Program-made: the position numbers and the translations under genes
The notes under the pieces: model-generated
Seen by the model: the letters and a program-made list of their open reading frames with translations, nothing else
The model's database searches: none
What the model was told of the DNA's origin: nothing
Source of the DNA: Nemophila menziesii
Lineage: Eukaryota > Streptophyta > Magnoliopsida > Boraginales > Hydrophyllaceae
DNA length: 64,000 bases
Reading direction: 5' to 3'
Assembly (NCBI GenBank): GCA_029959085.1
Contig: JARWIR010000015.1
Span: 9,671,017 to 9,735,016, forward strand
Shown: piece after piece, positions 1 through 10,870 of the stretch
Numbering within the stretch: the first letter of the stretch is position 1
Layout of the letters: every line of letters starts with the position of its first letter

Positions 1-339
1 TTTTTAATTTTCTTTTTTTAAAGGGATGAGTAACTTTATGTAATTAGATAATGATACAAAAATTAACTTATTTTCATCAAAAAAATTTCGACAAAAATAA
101 ACTGACAGCGCAATTATGATCAAAATAATATTATTACCTTTTAAAATAATTAAAGAATTAACCATTTACAAAATCTATATTATAAATGCTCTAATATAAA
201 TTAGCAATTTAGAAAATACTCTAAAATTATTAAAAATTAACCATTTAAATAAAATTCCTCAATTATTTAATTAGATAATAACTAACAATTCACAATAAAA
301 ATTACAATTTCCTACTTTAATAATATAACAAAATATCAA

Positions 340-405
340 CTAAAAGCGCAATTAAAATATACTACAAGCGCAATCAAAATTTACTAAAAGCGCAATCCAA
401 ATTTA
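340..405. repeat. three tandem ~21-bp units with AGCGCAAT core
   Basis: The core AGCGCAAT recurs at 345, 367 and 388, each time followed by an A/T-rich spacer, and once more alone near 104. The spacing is 22 and 21 bp. The G/C-bearing core stands out from the surrounding poly-A/T sequence. It could be a subterminal repeat of the Helitron or of a neighbouring element. The rest of 1-620 is AT-rich with nothing recognisable. Confidence 0.5.
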
Positions 406-624
406 CGAACATTATATTACTTCTTATATTGATAATTTGGCATTTCTATATTAAAAAAATTATATATTTCTAAAAAATGTCACATAATTGAATAATAAAT
501 ATATTAATAATTTGGTTTTAAATATTTAATATTGAAAATGAAATATTAATGTACTTTAGTATTAATCAACTTAATCAAGTTATATAATTACATTTTTTAA
601 AATTATATTAATCATAGTTATGTT

Positions 625-1031
625 TTGCCGGCTAAAAAAATAGAAATCATCCAACAGATAGAAAAGTCTTTTAATGTATATGATGAAATAGGTGAAGTTA
701 CTAACATTTTTTCATATGGTATGAGTTTGTTAGTGCACCTAGCTATGAATTCAAAATTTGATGTGTATACTCACATTAAAATAAAAGTTATTACGCTTTT
801 AAAAGACAAAACGTTCCTTTAAATCTGCCTGCTTTATTATATATCATAGTTAGCACACTTCCCAACGATTGACCTATAACAACTATTTTGCCACAACTTA
901 ATAATATGGACAGTTTGGACGAATTGGAAAGCTTACTAGATGGTGTTGAGTTAGCCATGATTGAAGATAATATTTCGGCGGACATGTTTCCGGAATCCTT
1001 AGAAACCGATTTGCAGAATTTATCAAAGTAA
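625..1031 (+). other. two short unrecognised ORFs upstream of the Helitron gene
   Basis: A 65-codon frame without an ATG start (625-822) and a 41-codon frame from ATG 906 to TAA 1031 lie in different frames. The second is acidic and begins MDSLDELESLLDG. Base composition is slightly less AT-rich here than in the flanks. They could be the end of an accessory Helitron gene, since plant Helitrons often carry an RPA-like gene, but I see no OB-fold or zinc-finger pattern to support that. Function is unknown. Confidence 0.2.
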
Positions 1032-1496
1032 TATGTGTTAGGGAGTTTTTTTTATTAATTGGTCTTTGTTCGACCATAAATTTAATGTATTACTTTGCGG
1101 GTTTTTGATAAACAATAATATTTTATGTATTAAATTGGTGAATTATTTTATCATTACATTTAAATACATATTGTGTTGATTTGATATTAATGTAACGTCC
1201 AAAGTTAAAAACACTTAACTTAATTAATACAAATTAGATAACTTTTAAATTATTTATATTAATGAATACATAATTAAAATACCTTAAAACTATTAATATA
1301 AATTATAAAATTAAGAAATCTAACTAAAAATATATATCCTTAAAACTTTAAATTTACAAGATTATTCGTAATATTGATTGAAACTTGATGTATGTTTTTA
1401 TTAGCTGAGTTCAAGAAGATAAAACATCTATTTGTTGTATACTTTCATTATGCAAAGAGTTATTTGTAAATGTTTGATATATATTAAATATATTTC

Positions 1497-2182
1497 ATGT
1501 TCAAAAAAAATTTAAGGACAATGAAGAACACAATGAAGGGAGATAAGAAGGCCGCGATAGGAGGAGCATCTTCGAACCAATCAAAGCCAAATAATAACGT
1601 ATCTCAAGTTTCTCAAGAAAGCCTTAATCATGCCTTCTTCAATATTTATTTATTTATTTCGTATATATCGCAAGTAGCTGAACTAAGTTTTAATCATACA
1701 TTCTATAGTATGAACATTCATTTGTTTTGAACATCTTTAAACACAGAACAAATATAAGTTAGATTTAATAAAATTATGAAAAAATATGCATAAAATGCCT
1801 ATAATTTGTTTTAGTTGTTGTAGAATATTTAACAAGATGTTTATAATATTATTACAAGGTATCTTTAACTACCCCAATGATAGCCCAACATTTGACTGGG
1901 CAAAATGACACACATTCATCTATGTCCAGTTACCCAAATACACACATTCAACTACTGGGTATTCCCTCATACGCGTTAAGGAAATTTCTAGTTTCTCCTC
2001 CTCAAAGTATACGTACTCAATCTTCAATTGTCCCTTCAGTTTCGTCACCGAAAAGTGCTCTGTTAGCCCGACAAATGCTGGAAACAAGAGGGAGGAAACT
2101 CCATGTTCCCTCTCTTTCAATTAGTCTTACTCAACATCACAGTCTCCCCTCAAACACGCCAGTATATTTTCTACATATCTAA
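1497..2182 (+). other. possible degenerate 5' leader or first exons of the Helitron gene
   Basis: There is a 77-codon frame at 1497-1730 (rich in K, S, N and Q, including KGDKKAAIGGASSNQ) and a 101-codon frame at 1877-2182 (Ser/Pro/Gln-rich). Both are of the low-complexity kind that precedes the conserved Helitron N-terminal domain. The second overlaps the first copy of an internal tandem duplication (2118-2520). Neither has a domain I can name, and splice sites were not established. Confidence 0.25.
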
Positions 2183-2520
2183 AACATTTGTGTGTACATA
2201 TGTTTACTTTGTATACGATTCTAACATTTAAAATTCACAACAAAATCAAGGTGTCAGTAGATAACTTCATTTCGAAAAGAAAGTTAGGCCAACAAAATTG
2301 CCGAAAGCGGGAAAGTGAACAAAAGAATTCTGATGGGTCTAACTAAATGACCCAAAAGACACCAACTCAGCCAAATTCGGTCCTCTCCAATACCATTGGA
2401 GATCAGACAGTCTCAACTCAATAACTCCCTCCAAACACGTTCGTAGAACGTAATCCAACAAGCATGTCACCAGCGGTACCTTATTTACCTCTTTGTTCAC
2501 ATATGTGTAATAAAATACAC
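2118..2520 (+). repeat. first copy of a ~0.4-kb internal tandem duplication
   Basis: Sequence from the AATTAGTCTTA motif at about 2120 through the ACACGTTCGTA motif at about 2440 recurs at 2643-3025, offset by 525 to 560 bases. Shared landmarks include CCGAAAGCGGGAAAGTGAAC and ATACATCATT-like AT stretches. This copy carries stops (for example TCTAACTAAATGA near 2338) and lies outside the reading frame of the second copy. Confidence 0.8.
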
Positions 2521-2642
2521 ACGTTTCTAAGAAGTAATTTTTAATATAAATTAAAGGTGCAAGTAGATGATTTCATATCGAGAGCCTAATATTCCAGGAG
2601 AGTCAAGAATATCGAGAAAGGGAATTCAAAGTTTCACCTCTT

Positions 2643-3025
2643 CCAATTAGTCTTAATTAGCATCACAGTCTCCCCTCAAACATGCTGCCAGTGGTATATT
2701 TTCTACATATCTAAAACAATTATGTGTACATATGTTTAATTTGCATATGATTCTAACATTTATAATTCACTACAAAATAAAGACGTCTGTAGATAACTTC
2801 ATTTCGAAAAGAAAGTTAGGCCAACAAAATCGCCGAAAGCGGGAAAGTGAACAAAAGACTTTCGATATGTCTAACCGACGGCGGTTGGACCTAGAATCAC
2901 CTTCTACTATCCAAAAGACACCAAATCAGCCTAATTCGGTCCTCTCAAACACCATTGGAGATCAGATGGTCTCAACTCAAGAACTCTCTCCAAACACGTT
3001 CGTAAAACGGGATACAACAACTGAT
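2643..3025 (+). repeat. second copy of the internal tandem duplication
   Basis: Diverged direct repeat of 2118-2520. This copy is continuous with the open frame that encodes the conserved Helitron N-terminal domain, so it is probably the original arrangement. Confidence 0.8.
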
Positions 3026-6000
3026 CGACCACAATGTCGTAATGCATCGATGTGTATAAGGTCTCTACATCGCCACAATGATGTAAAACGGTTCTCACTA
3101 GGTGAAATGAATGTTGAATGCGAACATTGTCATGCTTTACATTGGATGAGTGAAAAATTGGCAGTGTCAACAAAGGCAAAATTCGGCAAATTTTGCTATC
3201 AAGGAAAAGTTAAACTAGACGACCTACTCACACCCCCGATTGATATAAAAGAATTGTACGATGGATCTACTAACCATAGCCGTTCATTCCGAAATCACAT
3301 AAGAGAGTACAATTCGGAAAATGCCTTTACGAGTTTGGGGGGCAACATTAATGACAACATCGCAGGGAAAGGTCCAAGGACTTTCATGATTCATAGAAAG
3401 TTGCGACACCAAACATGCTCATTAATACCACAAACTGGAAACCACTGTGTATTCCCAATTGTATATTTATGACACTGCACAAGCCTTAGCCACCCGCTTT
3501 GAAAGAAATAAGAAACTAAGCAAAGAAGTATTACATATAATCCGAGATTGTTTGATCCGGAACAACCCATTTCCTGAAAAATTCAAACAAGCTGAAAAAA
3601 TCTTAAGTGATGAAAGTATCACGTGTCGTAGTATTCCAACATCTCTTCGATACACTAAGACAAAGATAAGAATAGATATAATCTTCCAACCGCAGAGGAA
3701 GTGGCTGTGATTATACCGGGAGATGGAAGTGAGATATGTTTGAAGAGAGACATTATTTTGCATCTAAAATCCGACAATAAGTTTATGTAGATCAGTGAAA
3801 CACACCCATGCTATCTACCTTTGCATTATGTTATTTTGTTTACGTACGGGGAGCTTGGATGGGATCTTGATTTCAAGAAGTGGCATCCTAAGAAAAATAA
3901 ACATTCAGCTGTAAGGATGACTCAGATGGAATACTTCAGCTACCGTTTGCTCCAACGTCCTACAGAATATTCCACTATTTTAATAGGAGGGAAACTATTT
4001 CAGAAAATTTTGGTAGATGCATTGGCCTCAACAGAGCAGAATCGTTTGAATTACTATAAGTTGAATCAATCATCATTTCGCGTTGAAGTTTATGATGATC
4101 TTAAAAAAGCCAATGTATATGGGTTGCTTCCGAGTGATGTTGGTAAGCGGGTAATACTTCCGTCTTCTTTCACAGGAAGCACAAGAAACATGCATGAAAT
4201 ATTCTAAGATTCCTTGGCTATAACCCGCTACAATCAACATCCAGATGTCTTCCTCACTATGCCGTAAAATCCGAATTGGCCAGAGATTTCCTCAGCTCTA
4301 CTTCCTCACCAGAGTGTATATGATAGGCCTGATTTAGTGGCACGCATATTTGAGCTAAAAAGAGCACGTTTGTTGAAAGTAATCTATGAGGAGAAGTTGT
4401 TTGGAAGGCAGGTTGGAAAGGTTTAGACAATCGAATTTCAAAAGAGAGGTCTACCACATATGCATATCTTAATATTCTTGGCAGGACCAGATAAAATCAG
4501 AACAAGTTTGCAAGTAGATGATCTGGTATGTGTTGAATTTCCGGATCCAGACAATGACCCAGAACTCTTTGATATTTGTTAAAAGGTGCATGGTGCATGG
4601 ACCATGTGGCGTAAAAAATGATAGTGCACCATGCATGGAGAAAAAAAGTGTTCAAAGAAGTATCCAAGATAATTTTTCGATACCACGCCGATGGACCAAG
4701 ACGGGTATCCGATTTATCGTCCTCGTAATGATGGTCGTGTTTTTGACGTGATGAGGTCTAAAGTGGATAATAGGGATGTAGTATAATACAACCCATACCT
4801 TTCCAAGATGTTTGATTGTCACATAAATGATGAAGTTTGTGCGGGAATAAGGTGTGTTAAGTACATCCACAAGTACATATACAAAGGTCATGATCGTGCA
4901 ACGATGGTGTTGGGTGGAGATAAGATTCAACAATACCTTGACTCCAGATATATTGGACCCCGTGAGGCAGCATGACGTTTATTCTGATATCCTTTACATG
5001 AAGAAGTCCCACATGTAGTACGATTACATCTTTATTTGCCAGGAGAACATCAGGTTGTGCTTGATCCGCTAGAATTTACGGAGTCAATTATTGATGATGC
5101 CAGTGTTAAAAAATCAACCTTAACGAGATTTTTCGAGTGTTGTGCTAAATATGAATACGCATATGAATTCACATATCAGGAATTCCCATAATATTTTGTT
5201 TGGAATTAAAAGGATAAGATCTGAACGATGAGAAAACAAGGTTTCGCTACTGGACGCATGTACTTTGCTAACTCTAATTGTGGTGAAAGATTTTATCTTC
5301 GTTTGTTGCTCACTGTTGTTAAAGGTCCACGGTCTTACGAGTGCTTACATACATTCAACGGAGAATTGTTTGATACATCTAGGTTAACGTGCGCAACTAG
5401 AGGTCTGTTAGAGGACGATGGTGAATGGGTGGAATGTTTGGAAGAGGCTTCAGATATGAAAACCAGACATCAGTTAAGAAGGTTATTTTCAGTCATATTA
5501 ACTCAGTGTCATCCACTTCATCCACACGAACTGTGGAATGGTTATTTCATGCATATATGCGATGATCTTGCAAACAAGTTTCGTACATTGTACGAAATTC
5601 CCAATCCCACTGAAAAAGACATGGAAGACTACGGTTTATATCTAATAAATTGTTGATGGAATCCGGAAAACAATTAACTGACATTTTGCCTATGCCGCAA
5701 TCAACACGAAATTGGGGCTCAGTTGTTGAAAATCGATTAATAAGGGAACATTTACAACTTCAGAGGGAGGCAAAAGAAATGGACACCAACATTAATGTTG
5801 CGCGACTGAACACTGCACAAAGAAGCGCATACGATAAGATCACTTCTTGAATGGAGGTGCTGGAACTGGAAAAACATTTTTATACAATACAGTTTCAACA
5901 AAATGTCAGAGTCTGAATAAAATTGTCATTATTGTAGCTTCATCGGGTATCACATCTTTATTATTAATTGGAGGTCGGACTGCACATTCGACATTTTCAA

Positions 6001-7216
6001 TACTACTGGATATAAATGAAGATTCGGTCTGTCATATTTCTACTCAATCCATCTAGGCCGATTTGATACGAAAAGTAATTGTCATAATTTGGGATGAAGT
6101 TCCGATGCAAGATCGAAATTGTGTTGAAGCCGTTGATCGGACCTTACAAGATATACGCAAAAATAGGAAGCCATTCGGTGGCATCACTGTTGTTCTTGCA
6201 GGAGATTTTCGACAAATTTTACCAGTTGTACCAAAAGGTGGACGTGAACAAATAGCGGCGGTCTCATAAAGGTGTTCTATACTTTGGCAAAAAATTCATG
6301 TACGCACGTTGGATTTTAAATATGCGTCCCAATGACTCAATTAGCGGAACTCTGATTTTGCTGAATTCCTACTAAAGGTATCTGAAAGGCATCTATTTCT
6401 TTTTTCAAACAGGTTATAAATGTACTCATAATTTTATGTTATTTTTCAATTATTCTTGATTGGCTCTAACCCAGAGGACTCTATGGAGATCCCAACAACA
6501 ATGCGTAAGTGCAAAGACTTGAGCAGTTTGATATCTACTACATATCCCTTCCTCCATGACCTTGAAATCGTATCTCCCACGTATCTTAATGAATGCACTA
6601 TACTCTCCCCACGAAATGACGATGATAGTGAAATCAACAGCCTTGCACTTGAGATTTTTCCTAGAATACAATAGACGTATTCTTGTAGTTGATACGATGC
6701 ATGAAAAGGATCAAGTAGATAAATATATATCATCACAATATCCAAACGAATTTTTAAATTCATTGAATACGATAAATCAATTTAGATTGGAGTTGAAAGT
6801 TGGCACTCCTATCATGTTGTTAAGAAATATTTCGCCAAAGGACAGATTGTGTAACGACACGATGTTGATGGTTGTCAGGTGTTCGACGCGTGTCATTGAA
6901 GCCCTGATTTTGAACAGAGATATATCTAGTAATTTGGTATTCATTCCAAGAATATCTTTGACACCTTCTTATTCCGATATACCATTAAAGATGACCATGA
7001 GGCAATTTCTCATTCGTTTAGCATATGCCATGACAATCAATAAATCACAAGAACAATCTGTGAAATTTATTTGAATCGATTTGCGCATTCTTGTGTTTAG
7101 TCATGGACAAATGTATGTTGCATTATCTAGATGCACGAGTTACAATCGCATAAGTTTGTTTCTTCCCGGAAATGATCAAACCAAGACTAATATTGTATAC
7201 CTAGAAATTTCAATAT
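2732..7216 (+). pseudogene. Helitron Rep (HUH)-PIF1-type helicase, broken
   Basis: The intact protein would nick and join single strands and unwind DNA for rolling-circle transposition. Blocks appear in family order across shifting frames. First is the Helitron-like N-terminal domain (3100-3470, with NVECEHCHALHW and LYDGS), continuing after a frameshift at about 3460 (QLYIYDTAQAL). Next is HPCYLPLHY-type sequence near 3800 and GKRVILPSSFTGS (about 4143). The HUH motif reads GLPHMHIL at 4448-4471, and the paired catalytic tyrosines are in YIHKY at 4862-4876. The helicase has Walker A GGAGTGKT at 5853-5876, Walker B WDE at about 6090-6098, [11 protein letters not shown] at about 6200, a [11 protein letters not shown] motif at about 6800 and a C-terminal [16 protein letters not shown] at about 7105. 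The usual ending of the family (TKN-VY-EI) is visible before the TAG at about 7216. Stops and frame changes occur at least near 3472, 3790, 4205, 4580, 4973, 5188, 5655, 5848, 6057, 6270, 6672 and 7074. Catalytic residues are still readable, but no functional protein is possible. Confidence 0.9.
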
Positions 7217-7309
7217 AGTGTATCCTAAATGTATGAGATTAGTGACTAGGTGTATATTTTCGTTCGTTTACAATATAACTAATATTATGTATTTTCGTGC
7301 ATTGTGTAG

Positions 7310-7889
7310 AAAAAGAAAAAAACTCATATAACTATCTACGTTAGTCGGGCAATATACCGTGCTGAATTTTTGCAGAGACACCAAGATCTCATTTTTGTTG
7401 TAAGTGAACATATCTATATTACACACATTTCGTAGTTCATGGTTTATATTATATTTGAACTATATATCATTTTTGTAAATTTGTAGGTAGATTACATCCG
7501 CACAAAAAATGTGATCGTAATAGTAAAAGACGAGGACGAATTGTACCGCTTAAGATATACACAAGTAAGATTATACAAACTCTTATGTCAAATTAGTTTT
7601 TAATACTGCAAGTTCATTGTCTTAGAATAATAACTAATTGTGTTCATATTTGTAGAACTAAAAGATGATCATGGACGAGGACTGTAAAAATGAAAAACGG
7701 TTGGCTAGGTGGGATTTGAATCAGATGGTACAGATTCCCATGAATTAACTAAGTTTATCATTTTTTAAATTATTTACTAATTATTTATGTTTTTCAATTT
7801 GATAGATCGTCGTTCAGTTTTCTCCAATCGAAAGAAACATGTATGTTGTCACAGCTACCTTTTCTAGAATTATGACATCTATATTCTAA
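7310..7889 (+). pseudogene. four exon-like blocks, possible captured gene fragment
   Basis: Between the helicase end and the Helitron 3' hairpin there are four short open blocks separated by AT-rich introns with GT..AG ends: 7310-7399, 7487-7564, 7656-7727 and 7806-7889. The introns are 87, 91 and 78 bp. Donors are GTAAGT, GTAAGA and GTACAG; acceptors are TTTGTAG twice and TTTGATAG. All blocks are multiples of three and join in phase 0, giving segments that include YVSRAIYRAEFLQRHQDL, YIRTKNVIVIVKDEDELYRL and RWDLNQM. The second codon of block three is TAA, which is either the true end or a disabling mutation. I do not recognise the protein. Host-gene capture near the 3' end is typical of Helitrons. 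The alternative is a decayed accessory Helitron gene or chance. Confidence 0.4.
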
Positions 7890-8106
7890 TGTTAAAATTT
7901 CGACGATGTACGATTCACACATTTTAATTCCATTACATATGGAATATTTTTTTGTTTTATAAAGTATTATTTGGATGTTTGATAAATAATACATTGATTT
8001 TATGATTAGTTTGTGTTTGATAACTTAGAAACTTCATTAGATATATGTAGACCATGATTGCATAATTTTGTGGATGTTCATGCTTCTTAGCAGAATTTTT
8101 TTCGTA

Positions 8107-8132
8107 GTGTCTTCAGACACGGGCTGTACCTA

Positions 8133-8133
<1 letters not shown>
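8107..8133 (+). other. Helitron 3' terminus: hairpin plus CTAG
   Basis: GTGTC (8107-8111), a TTCA loop and GACAC (8116-8120) form a 5-bp stem. GGGCTGTAC follows and the element ends in CTAG at 8130-8133, followed by T. The position and form match the Helitron terminator of the CTRR type. Confidence 0.8.

Positions 8134-8185
<52 letters not shown>
8134..8185. repeat. (TA)n microsatellite, Helitron target
   Basis: Pure TA repeat directly after the Helitron terminus. The same tract, without a Helitron, precedes the homologous repeats at 27637 and 48884. Confidence 0.95.
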
Positions 8186-8187
<2 letters not shown>

Positions 8188-8410
8188 TAAATCGACTAAA
8201 TAAAATTGACAAAATATATTTGAACGAACCCCGTTCCTTTAAATGATTTTAAATATCTCGCGTTCACTACAATTATATTACCCTTTCCTAATTAAAAAAA
8301 TATAGAAAATAAAATATAAAATAAAAACCTAATAAAAATATAAAATTTGAAATAACTAGGTGAAATTTGAATAATCAATAAACCAAAAGAATTTGTTATA
8401 CTTTAATTTA

Positions 8411-8427
8411 CACACACACACACACAC

Positions 8428-8512
<85 letters not shown>

Positions 8513-8518
8513 CATATA
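8411..8518. repeat. (CA)n(TA)n compound microsatellite
   Basis: A CA run followed by interrupted TA runs. Related but different-length tracts occur at the same place in copies B (27804-27850) and C (49105-49229). Confidence 0.95.
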
Positions 8519-8924
8519 AGAAATGCACAAACACTTTATCGTGTCAAAATGTAGCAAATTGTTAATTGAATTCCACATATAGATCTGGGATCTATATATA
8601 TCTAGTAATTTGTCCAAATATTTTAACTATACTTTATAAAAATATATTATTTGAAGTAATAAATGCTCATATACATGACCATAAAACAACTAGTTAGGAA
8701 TTTCATTTGAACGAGGTATATTAATGATCACATTAAATTTAAAGAAAGGTGAACTAAGAAGATTACCTTGAGTGGGTGTGTTATATATATAAGCGACATT
8801 TGGAGTAATAGAATGATTTTCGTTTTCTATCTTTGCACATCTTGCTATTATAATTTATCTTGTAATAAATCCAGATCGAGGAATAAGGATGAGGATATGT
8901 AATGAGAGAGCTACGTATAAAGAT

Positions 8925-8926
<2 letters not shown>

Positions 8927-8988
<62 letters not shown>
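8927..8988. repeat. (AT)n microsatellite
   Basis: An uninterrupted AT run of about 60 bases. The same position in copies B and C has only a few AT units, so it expanded in this copy. Confidence 0.95.
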
Positions 8989-10870
8989 TTATTTTATTAT
9001 TCAAAAGAAAAATATAAAGTAGAAAAGTTTAATGTAATTAATATGTTTCGAAGATTTAATGGTGATTTTTCCATCTAGACAAAGACAAAAGAGGTAAATA
9101 GAGAAAAAAATTAAAATAATTATTTTAAAAATTATACAAAATTAGTTTAAATTTAATGAGTAATGTTATAAGTATGAGTACCTTTATTCATATAAAATTT
9201 CTAGAAATTGTAAAATATACATAGAAAAATGATAATAGACATTGAAAAAAATTATTGGCCTTCACTTGCTTTTCTCGTAAATCCATAACATTTAAATTAT
9301 TTTATATGAACTCTTCAAACTTAATATTTAGTTTATTTTATTTATCATTATTATTAAGTAGGTTACAATTTTCACAATTCTAAAATTGTAGAAGTAATAT
9401 CAAAATTAGGAAATTGAATGTTTATATAATTATTTAATTTGTGCTTTGATCTTATTTATATTCTAGATACATATAATCATATTGATTATTTAGTATGTAG
9501 ATAAGTAGAATAAACATAAATATATTTTGGGTAATATGGTATAATTATTTTTCTATGAAACGTACCAGCACTCTATCTCCCCTGTATATTGAATTAAAAC
9601 ATAGTTAAAATTGTGTGGTCAGGTAATGTACCAAACATATATGGATAATATATATTATCTAGATATAAGTGACTCCCAACAAAGTATAAGATGATGGGGG
9701 CAAAGAACACAAAGTTTCAATGATAAATGTGTATTGTGTAATCTTGTCAGGCAAATAAACAACCATTTATTTGTACATTTTTAAATCTATGATGATATGG
9801 AATTTCTTAATGAATATTTGCATAATGATGAAAGCATTCATCATATTGGAAGAATATGGCTGAGTTGTGTGGTGTTGAATATAAAGACATGAAGATGTTA
9901 CTACAATTATGAGGTTGTGCTTTACAACTTTTGTTTCTAATATCTCAAATGAACATATAGGAAAAATCCATGGGGAGCTACACAATATTATGATATTTTA
10001 CATGCAAAGATCATGTTTGAAGTGAAAGGAAGATCAATCTAGTTAGTTAATGGAGAATTAGTAAGGGAATGTATTAGTTAAGATTGGTAGGAAGTTTGAA
10101 ATAGTTATAGTTTCTTTAAGTATGATGTATTATGTGCTTTGAAGTTAGTAGTTTCTACTTAATTACAGTTTTGAGATATTTATTACACTAATCGCGGGGA
10201 AGGGAGTGGGATCTTTATATTTTTTTAATTAATTGTCGATGTAATTCTTAAAATTTAATTAAATTAACACACTTAGCTTTCCTAGTTAAAAATAGTTAAA
10301 AGAGGCAACATGATTGAACTCAATTTTAATGGTAACATTATAAGAAACACCTCTTGTAAAGTCAACACAAATAACCCTATGTTGAAAAATTCACAAAATA
10401 CACCTATCTAGGTAGTTTAGATAACAAAAGTTCTTAGATGATGCTTTCACTCCGACGACTACTACTATGGTAGCCCAAATCTCAAATATTCTTCTATGTT
10501 ATTCTAAAAATTCCTACGCTTAAACGTACCATCCCCTTTCATCCATAATTACTCTTCTATTGTATTTAATTGGTTTCATTAAATATTCATCGTTACTCTA
10601 AGTCCTAAAAAAATCTTCTCTACATAACAATCACTTCATTTTCACCTTAATACATGTAATTTGGTCTGCCATACCATTACTTCCCGACACAGTTCCCTCG
10701 AAAACATATCTTTGACATTTTTAACGTTTCTATTGTTTTTCTATTTTACTTCACTATTGTTATTTCATATACTCGTAACATTGTTCTTCAATACTATCTT
10801 TATCGATGTACACTGGTAACCTAACCCATATAAACGCTACATAATCTTTGCAATCATAGTCTCACATTCT

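Larger units (their letters stand above)
1..8133 (+). mobile_element. Helitron, autonomous type, decayed; 5' end not resolved
   Basis: This is a rolling-circle transposon. It contains a broken Rep/helicase gene (about 2730-7216). Its 3' terminus is a 5-bp stem hairpin (8107-8120) followed 10 bases later by CTAG (8130-8133) and then T, as expected for insertion between A and T. The element ends inside an (AT)n tract, which is a usual Helitron target. The corresponding sites at 27620 and 48840, in the related repeats, have the same AT tract with no Helitron. I could not identify the 5' TC end, so it may lie before the window, and the given start is only the window edge. The many stops and frameshifts show that it is no longer autonomous. 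Confidence 0.85.
8185..10870. repeat. 2.6-kb dispersed repeat, copy A
   Basis: Begins AAGTAAATCGACTAAATAAA and is collinear with 27637-30123 (copy B) and 48884-51521 (copy C), down to the shared CTAACCCATATA motif near 10827. Copy A is more diverged from B and C than they are from each other. No long ORF is conserved between the three copies, so it looks non-coding. It contains microsatellites at 8411-8518 and 8927-8988. Past about 10850 it continues into sequence absent from B and C, where a gypsy LTR begins at the equivalent place. Confidence 0.8.

Noticed and set aside
340..405. Short regularly spaced repeats resembling a small CRISPR array
   Set aside because: Units are tandem and degenerate, there are no unique spacers of constant length, and the DNA is clearly plant nuclear.
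1..620. Helitron 5' end beginning with TC
   Set aside because: Several TC dinucleotides follow A/T, but none has supporting subterminal similarity. The end may be outside the window.
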